Shown here: positions 42,413-49,343 of the stretch, in pieces
Layout: every line of letters begins with the position of its first letter
Numbering within the stretch: position 1 is the stretch's first letter
NCBI GenBank assembly: GCA_030267965.1
Contig: BRYA01001458.1
Location: forward strand, 3,740-53,082
Reading direction: 5' to 3'
Source: Triparma columacea
Lineage: Eukaryota; Sar; Bolidophyceae; Parmales; Triparmaceae
DNA: 49,343 bases
Position numbers and translations under genes: made by a program
Notes under the pieces: model-generated
What the model was told of the DNA's origin: nothing
The model's input: only the letters and a program-made list of their open reading frames with translations
Database searches by the model: none

Positions 42413-45400
42413 ATGATGAGCATTATAATCATAAGCTACCTTGCGTTCGTCGCGCAGTACGTGTTTGAAAGTCTTCAACATGAAGATCTCATGCATGTCC
42501 AACACCAAGGATATGCAGTTGGCCATGATGCTTCGGTCGTCGCGTGTATTAACGGCAAGGATTTCGAAGGCATTCTGAACGGAAGCTCCACGGATGGCGT
42601 CCTGAATAGAGGCGCTGTTGACAAGAAACCTAACGCTCCTGGTGGACCATCACTCACATTGGAATGGACGACGTCTGGAGCACTCTCGACGACCGCTGAC
42701 CGATATACCTCCGACCTATTCGACGAGGAGGAGGTGGACAAGCTTTTCGAAGGAAATTCCTTACTTCTCGACAACAGATGTTGTTTGGGAAAGTCGAAAA
42801 TCCTGTCAAAACGACGAAACGATGAGACTGAATTGGCCTTTATGGCCCTCCCGACGATAAGTGGCCACACAAAGCCCCTTGCCCTCCACACGTATCAGTG
42901 TAGGGAGCTTCGAGGAGGGGAGCTGGCGCTTTTCGACGGCAGTGGCGAAAGTTCGTCTCCTTGGCTGCTCAGTGCTTGTGAATTGGAGCAAGTTGAGGGG
43001 GATTCCAGAGCGCTTTCGACGAGATATTCTCAAAAGGGTTTCTATGCCGATCTAAGCAACGGTGAGCTCGAGCTCTCGCTGATATTTGGCGACCGCGCAG
43101 GTTCCAAACATCTTCTTTGTGGGCTGAAGGACGGTCATAATTTCAAGACTGTCAAGGCATCAGAATTGCCGTCGACGGGAGATGTTTATGACGAGACTGT
43201 TGTCGACCTCCGTATTAATGATGGCGACCTCAGTTTCATCTATAATGAGCTCGAGCAGGTGAGACCGCGATACGCACCGTCCAGAATTCTCTAATCAACA
43301 ATTAACCCCTCCAATCTGATTCAATCACTCGCAGCACAACGATACGGTTGAAGGAACGTTGCAGAGCATAACAAACTACATCATCACGCTAGACAAGATG
43401 GGCCAACTCAATACTTCCAACCATTCGCTCGCCCCCTTCTTCGGGTTTAGCGATGATGAGATGATGACTTCTTTCTACAGAACTTGGATGGGGGGTGTAG
43501 GCGGGGACACAAACAACACGCTCAAGAAAGACATCAACAGGGTCTTTGAAATCGAGGAACATATCACGATGAAAAATGGGGTGATAAACGTCGCTAGCAG
43601 GGGCGGAACCCTTACTGTAGACCACAACATTATGCCTCTCTGGGCGGAGACGGGGGAGAAGAAGAGGTACTCGAGGAGGAAGAGCACCCCCCTCAATAGC
43701 ACTAGTCGAACTGGGGGCCTTGACAGCAACGCGAAGGAAGATACGAACGGTCTCGGTGCCTCGATCTCAGATCGCTCGGCTTCCGACTGTACCAGCAGCC
43801 TAGCTGGAGACTCGGAACCTTCAAGCAGTCCCAAGGCACATATGGGGAGAAGAATTTCGAGGAACACTGTCCTGTACAGTCTGTCAGATCCGATCTCGAC
43901 GGCCGCTGCTCCAAAGGACACCAATGTAGACCCTAATATAGCGCGCGACGAGCTGTTAAGGGAACAGCTGAAACCCCCCGACGACGAATATTGTAGAGCA
44001 GTGCGGTTGATTCTTGTTGAGAAAGGTAAGAGGTTCAAGTGCGGCATGGATAACGACATCTATCACGCAGTGCGGCAAGATGAGAACCGCCACAATTTCT
44101 TCCCCAAATAGAACTGCTGCCGTCCCGATGTGACTGTCACCAAACTAATGAAAATGTTCGTGATTTGTTTCGCTCATCGCTTTGCTCCTCATAGATAATA
44201 AAAAGGACGACAAGCACTTTACGACGCTGACGGCATATCGTGGACCCCACAAGCTCTGCGAGCTATTCAACGGTAGAAAGTACAAACTCTTGGAAGGAGG
44301 GGTGTTACTTCCCGACGAAGGCATTGCAATTGGCCAAGATGCTTCGGTCGTCCCGTGTATGAACGGGAAAGACGTCGAAGGCATTCTGAACGGAAGCTCC
44401 ACGGATGGCGTCCTGAATAGAGGCGCTGTTGACAAGAAACCTAACGCTCCTGGTGGACCATCACTCACCAAGGAATGGAAGGCGTCTGGTGCACTCTCGA
44501 CGACCGCTGACCATTATATCTCCGACCTATTCAACGAGGAGGAGATGAACAAGCTTTTCGAAGGGAATTCCTTACTTCTTGACCACAGACGTTGTTTAGG
44601 AATGTCGAAAATTCTGTCAAAGCTGTTAGGGTTAAGCGAGCGACAAAACGACGAGACTGAATTGGCCTTTACGGCCCTCCCGACGAGAGGTGGCCACACA
44701 AAGCCCCTTGCCCTCCACACGTATCAGTGTATGGAACTTCGAGGAGGGGAGCTGGCGCTTTTCGATGGCAGTGGCGAAAGTTCGTCTCCTTGGCTGCTCA
44801 GTGCTTGTGAATTGGAGCAAGCTGAGGGGGATTCCGGAGCGCTTTCGACAAGACATTCTCAAGAGGGTTTCTATGCCGATTTAAGCAAAGGGGAGATCGA
44901 GTTTTCGGGCGAGGAGCTGATACTTGGCGACCGCGCAGGTTGCGAACAGCTTCGGGCGCAGGACGGTCATAATTTCAAGACTGTCAAGGCATCAGACTTA
45001 CCATCGAAGGGAGATGTTTATGATGAGACTGTTGTCGACCTCCGTAATAATGATAGCGACCTTTCAGGGGACAGGATGCCACTTCTCGACGACGAAGATT
45101 GTAGATTAGCTGTGCGGATTATTCTTGTTTGTGAAGGTAAGCATCGAGGAGAAGTTTAATTGCATCATGAATAACAACATTCATGATGACGGAGCAAGGC
45201 CAGATCACCCCGGTGTCTTCCTCAAAAAAGCACTGCTGCCGTCCCGATGCGACTGTAACGCAAACTAATGAAAACAAATCGTGATTTGCTTCGCTCCTTG
45301 CAGAGTTTTGGGAGGATGGTAGTTCGGACGTTGAGGAGCCCACTGTCGACGTAGGTGTGTGCAAGGCGGATCGTTTCGTTGCCGATGAGGCTGAGGAGGC

Positions 45401-48400
45401 CGTGAAAGGTGAGAAGAGGGGGAGAGGGGGAGAGGGGAGAAGGGTTGACTTGGAAGGTGTCTTGGACGCGACCGCCGACGAGGTGGCCATTCTGGAGGAT
45501 GACCTGTTGGACCAGGCGGTAGATGACGATGAGGAGGGGGTCGACAGCTTGTATCTTTGCATGCCCTCATTAACCCTTACCTTCACCTTCTAACCCCTTC
45601 GACCCCCCTCAACCCCCCCCTCCCCCCATCCCCCCTCCGACCACCAACAGCCATTTATCCCCCCGTTGTTGACAAGATCGTCCCCATGAACACTAGCCTC
45701 CACAATGTGATTGACAAATACCTTGTTGATCCTCAAGTCAAGAACGACTACTCTCAAAGGAAAGGACCCCGCGACTTTGAGGAGAAGAGGACTGGCGTTC
45801 TCAACAACACCTGTCAAACAAATTTCGTCCAAGTCATGGCCGCTCAAGTCCCACGTCGAGCCAATCTCGGTCGACCCCATCGAGCACATCGTAAAGGGTT
45901 CGGAGAGGACAGCAGTTCCGACGTGGAGGAGACTGATGTCGATGTCGAGGTGGGCAAGGCGAAACGTATCGCGGTCGAGGAGGCTGCGGAGGTTTCGAGA
46001 GGTGAGAAGAGGGGAAGGGGGGAGGAGCCTGTGCTTTACAAATCGTCCACATCCTCGTCCATCCGCATCCTCATCCACATCCTCATCCACGTCCTTGTCC
46101 ATGTCCTCCTTAACGTTCATGTTCTCACCCACGTCGAACGCCGCACCCACCGCACTCCACCTACCTTACAACCCCCTTCCGCTCCACAGTCGTCTCCCCC
46201 TTTGTGGCCGACGAAGCCATTCACGTAAACACGCGCCAGGGTGATGTGTGTGACGAACATTTTCACGGCATGTCTGACGTGAAGAACAATCTTCCTCTCT
46301 ACAACGTTCTCAACAAGGATCAGGCGGAACTCAACGCTGCTGCTGCTCCGACTGACTCCTCCGAGTGGTTGCAGCACAAAGTTGAGACTGCGAAGCAAGA
46401 GTATGGGCGCCTAATTGCACCCAAACTTGTAGTGCGTCATGAGGAGGGGGACAGCTGCTTGGACAAGAGCAGGGCTTTGAAGGAGCTCAGTGTCGACCAG
46501 GCTTTACGAGTGAGCGCTTCAAGGCTTGGAATCGTTCATGGACCACAGCTAGTCTCTGCTTTGCTTGGGGATACTGCACTCATTCAAGTGACCCCCCCCT
46601 TGCAGCTGAGGATCGAGGACGGAGGTTGCGTGGGTTTGAGAGCTGAGTACAAAGCGCTGCCAGGCTTTGAGGTGACGGGGTGCCTTCTCTCGAGCTCTAT
46701 TCCCTGGTCGCCATGTCCGCAGAAACGACTTGCAGCTCCTGGTGTCGCCGTCGGTGCTGCTGTGTGCAACGAGCACCAAGAAAGCGTGTCTGGGAAAAGG
46801 GCCGGTGAAGGGGAAGGACGAGGTGAGTACGCAGGAGGTAAAGGAGATCATTCAGCGCTATTGAAGACCCTTGTGCGACCGTCGGAAAAGCGATTCATTG
46901 GACGCTAACCCACAAATCCAACTCTTTTTGCTTCGCTCATCAGAATCAAATGTCAAGGACGTTAAGGCCTTTAGGGCAGCATTATCGAAACGCGATGCCT
47001 ACGACGTCCTCCTCGCAGGGGAGATGGGCGAGCTCCTGCTTGACGACGAGTTGACACCACTCGACAACGAAATTAAAAAGTGTGGGCGGAATGCAGCAGA
47101 GCGGATTATTCTCGTTTATGAAGGTAAGCATCAAGGAGAAGTTTAAGTGCGTCATGAATAATGACAACCATGACGGAGCAAGGCCAGATCACCCTGATGC
47201 CTTCCTAAAAAAACACTGCTGCCGTCCCGATGCGACTGTAACGCAAACTAATGAAAACATATTGTGATTTGCTTCGCTCCTTGCTTTTCTCCCCACAGAT
47301 CAAGAGAAGAATGACAAGGAATTTAAAGCACTGAAGGCATGTGAGGTACTGTGCAAGCCCTACGAGCTTGTTAAAAGCGGAAAGGACGGGATCTTAGAAG
47401 GAGGCGTGATACTTCTCGACGGAGGCAATGCAAAGTTTGGGCAACAAAAGCTAAAGGTGATGCACGATTTAATGCAAGCTTCGGAAGATGCAGAGCTTTG
47501 TACCTTTTCGTCTACCAATAAACTCTCCTGCTCAGGGAGAGTAGATAACGCCAAAATAGGCGCCTTCGTTGCTGCTGAAAGGAGTGTGAGGCGAGCAATT
47601 GTCAACTTAATGTTGAAGGAATGGGGTGGTCGAGGGGACGGACGAGGTGAGTACGCGGCGAAAGGTAGAGTAGTACGCAGGCATTTTGGTCGTTCGTTGG
47701 TCGATAGGGACCTTTTTGGGGCGGTATTAAACTTTGCTGCAAAATTTCTCACTTTTTCTGTCGCACCCTTCACAGCCTCAGAAAACGAGCGCTTCCAACC
47801 TCATGCTTGCATCGAAATATTCAACTTGAGCATTTTTGACGCTTCTGTTGGCGGTCTGGTTGCCAAGGAGGATGATATTAGAACTGCCAGGCTACTGGCT
47901 ACTCTGCGGCCCGCTAATTGCACGACCAGCGACAAGCTACTTTCAAAGCTCAACTTGACCAAGTGCGAGGCAGCAGTCATCATGCCCCTTGTTTCGGAAC
48001 GACCTATAGGTCACATCGATGGTCGTGTAGCGGATAAGACTAAAAGGATCAACTCGATGACGACTGACGAACGTGAGACGAACACTGCACCGATTTTACA
48101 CTTGAACTTTAAAGTGGGCGAAGATGCAAGATTCGTTTCTCGATGCTCAAAGGGAAGAGCATTACCATCAACGCAGTCAGCATCGACACTTACGGAGACC
48201 GCGCAATCCTTCCGGCGCGGGACATCTCATGACTGCAGCGGTGATGATGACAGGAACTACAACGACTGCAACGTTGAGTTGTCAGGGGAAGAGGCACACC
48301 ACAATGGTAATTTCCAACGAAGGGACATTGCTCTCTACTGCATTGTGGGCGACAAACTCGAGGTGAATGACACCATCTTGTTGTATGCGAGTATTAGCAC

Positions 48401-49263
48401 GACCATATGCTACCTTCTTTGCACAATTGGATTGTTCGCCTCCCTTATTTTTAGGGTGGGCGGTTGCGCCCTTCTGAAGATAGGATCTAAGATTGAGCCG
48501 ACTGGAAGGTCTAGGGCCAAAAGTGCAAGGATCATGATCATAAATTCTTCCAAGAAATGTTTCTCCCTAATTAAATGCAGGCAAGCAAAGTCGAGTATGC
48601 CGACTTTCCGGAAATATTTGATAATGTTGAGTCTAATTTTTTGGGCCTGCTTAGTCGTCGTCAGAGGGAGATCATTGGCTGTGGTAAAAGTGGTCCATAT
48701 GAACGGGCTGTTCAACACGGTCAGTAATGGAGTGTATAGCGACACTAACACTGGCAACTCTATCATGGCGAATGGTGACACTACGATTCTAGCTGATGGG
48801 TCATATAAATGCTCAGAGGGGACTTGTGCAGATAATATTGACATGCTGTACACAGATGACTTGAATGGAGAGGTCAAGTGTGTGGAGGACAACGCAAGCT
48901 GTGCGTTGGATGGAGAGAATGCAAGAAGAGGGATGGTTGTGGCTGGAACTGGGAGTGGTACACTTATTCTCCGAGCTCTCACCTTCGACAAGGGGTACAG
49001 AGATGGTGGTTCTGGTGGAGGGGTTTACATTCAGAGTGGTGCCGTAGTGGACTTGAAGCTCTGTATCTTCTCCAATAATAGAGCTACAAGTGGAGGTGGA
49101 GCAATTTATATTTCTAGTAGTGGAGGAACTGTGAATGCCTACGGAACACGCTTTGATGGAAACACAGCAGACTCAGGAAATGGTGATGATATTTACAATT
49201 CTGGAACCATCACCATCCACAATACGTGCCCTTCTCCCTACTCCTCTTTCACTCCAATCCAAG
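42413..49263 (+). CDS. modular repeat locus, unknown large protein (3' partial)
   Basis: Not a known family as a whole. Hand-built model: 42413-43258, 43335-44025, 44195-45136, 45304-45408, 45651-46001, 46190-46822, 46944-47123, 47299-47646, 47776-49263, about 1860 aa, continuing past the window. The first ATG gives MMSIIIISYLAFVAQYVF, a signal or anchor. Every intron after the first is phase 1, so six exons (3 to 8) are symmetric. Exons 1-2 and 3 are duplicates, and exons 2, 3 and 7 end in similar I-LV-EG. Exons 4 and 5 share SSDVEE...VDV; exons 6 and 8 end G-G-GR. Exon 2 holds a PAS-like domain. Exon 9 has two hydrophobic segments and Pmp-type beta-helix repeats. It may be several genes rather than one. 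Confidence 0.5.
42521..43230 (+). repeat. duplicated coding module, copy 1 (exon 1)
   Basis: Aligns with 44332-45062 at an offset of 1811 bp. Long identical stretches encode GILNGSSTDGVLNRGAVDKK. Differences include several amino-acid changes and an extra LLGLSER segment in copy 2. Confidence 0.88.
43232..43979 (+). other. PAS-like domain insert with its own intron
   Basis: Segment absent from the paralogous module, where only about 25 bp (45063-45087) lie at the same place. It includes the phase-0 intron 43259-43334. It encodes YNELEQHNDTVEGTLQSITN, then IITLDKMGQL, FFGFSDDEMM and DINRVFEIEEH, a PAS pattern like that preceding the catalytic domain in some class III adenylyl/guanylyl cyclases. 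No cyclase domain follows; the sequence becomes Ser-rich. Confidence 0.55.
44332..45062 (+). repeat. duplicated coding module, copy 2 (exon 3)
   Basis: Second copy of the module in exon 1. Unlike copy 1 it runs directly into the LDDED-C-AVRIILV segment that ends the exon, with no PAS-like insert. Confidence 0.88.
45137..45303 (+). repeat. conserved intron, copy A
   Basis: Intron between exons 3 and 4. Most of its length aligns with the intron at 47124-47298, including CTGCTGCCGTCCCGATGCGA and the region ending GATTTGCTTCGCTCCTTGC. A weaker relative is the intron at 44026-44194. Confidence 0.85.
46030..46120. repeat. imperfect 12-bp minisatellite in intron
   Basis: Degenerate tandem copies of ATCCTCATCCAC-type units inside the intron 46002-46189. 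Confidence 0.7.
47124..47298 (+). repeat. conserved intron, copy B
   Basis: Intron between exons 7 and 8, highly similar to 45137-45303 although the preceding exons (7 versus 3) are alike only at their last few codons. Confidence 0.85.
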
Positions 49264-49343
49264 GTAAGATGAGAATGAGGATTATGTAGTCTTTAGAACC
49301 ATTCCTAACCCCACAACTCACTATACGCTACCGCTTCCTATTC

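Noticed and set aside
42475..42891. Minus-strand frame conserved between the two modules (also at 44514-44720)
   Set aside because: Conservation follows from the duplication. It is the reverse reading of the plus-strand exons, which carry matching splice sites.
46030..46120. Possible CRISPR-like array of short repeats
   Set aside because: Units are only about 12 bp, degenerate and without spacers; it is an intronic minisatellite in a eukaryotic gene.

Overview
The window is nuclear DNA from a eukaryote with a compact, intron-bearing genome. Genes lie close together on both strands. Most introns are short (about 60-280 bp) and start with GTGAG or GTAAG, and many have C-rich 3' ends. Two predicted leaders (the HugZ-like protein at 27763 and the pseudouridine synthase at 40980-41819) put a phenylalanine directly after a signal-peptide-like hydrophobic stretch. 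This is the ASAFAP-type plastid signal of algae with secondary red plastids. With the ATG12, NOP53, RAD23 and BET1 homologues, the LRR_5, FG-GAP, MYND and Pmp-type families and the compact layout, this points to a small photosynthetic stramenopile (a bolidophyte or pelagophyte type of alga). The species is inferred, not shown.

Left part (1-14.5 kb): the 3' end of an acetyl-CoA synthetase; an uncertain minus-strand membrane-protein gene with a duplicated terminal coding block; a cytidylate-kinase-like P-loop protein; a nucleolar Puf6/PUM3 protein (4 exons); ribosomal protein uS2/RPSA; an M1 aminopeptidase (4 exons); a GPR107/108-type seven-TM protein (2 exons); and an unknown membrane protein.

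Middle (14.5-32.7 kb): two tandem ankyrin/MYND genes, the second crossed by an assembly gap; an RRM protein; a five-exon zinc-ribbon protein with four DUF3395-like repeats; NOP53 (5 exons); a free-standing flavodoxin-like protein; a large LRR_5/SAP protein; a plastid HugZ/DUF2470 protein; RAD23; ATG12; and an FAD amino-acid oxidase-like protein.

Right part (32.7-49.3 kb): a ten-exon receptor-like protein (FG-GAP, Cys-rich, about eight TM segments, cytosolic tail); a BET1 SNARE; a U-box/WD40 protein; a plastid RluA-type pseudouridine synthase; a tentative small gene; and from 42.4 kb to the right edge an unrecognised modular locus. Its exons are nearly all symmetric in phase 1. They are tandemly duplicated together with their introns, and one copy contains an insert resembling a cyclase-type PAS domain. 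The locus ends in a Pmp-like beta-helix region that runs off the window.

Housekeeping genes (ribosome biogenesis: PUF6, NOP53, RPSA; proteostasis: RAD23, ATG12, U-box, M1 peptidase) are mixed with lineage-specific repeat proteins. No operon-like logic is expected. No tRNA, rRNA, CRISPR or transposon was recognised by eye. Exon models were built by hand from splice motifs and phase agreement, without transcript data.
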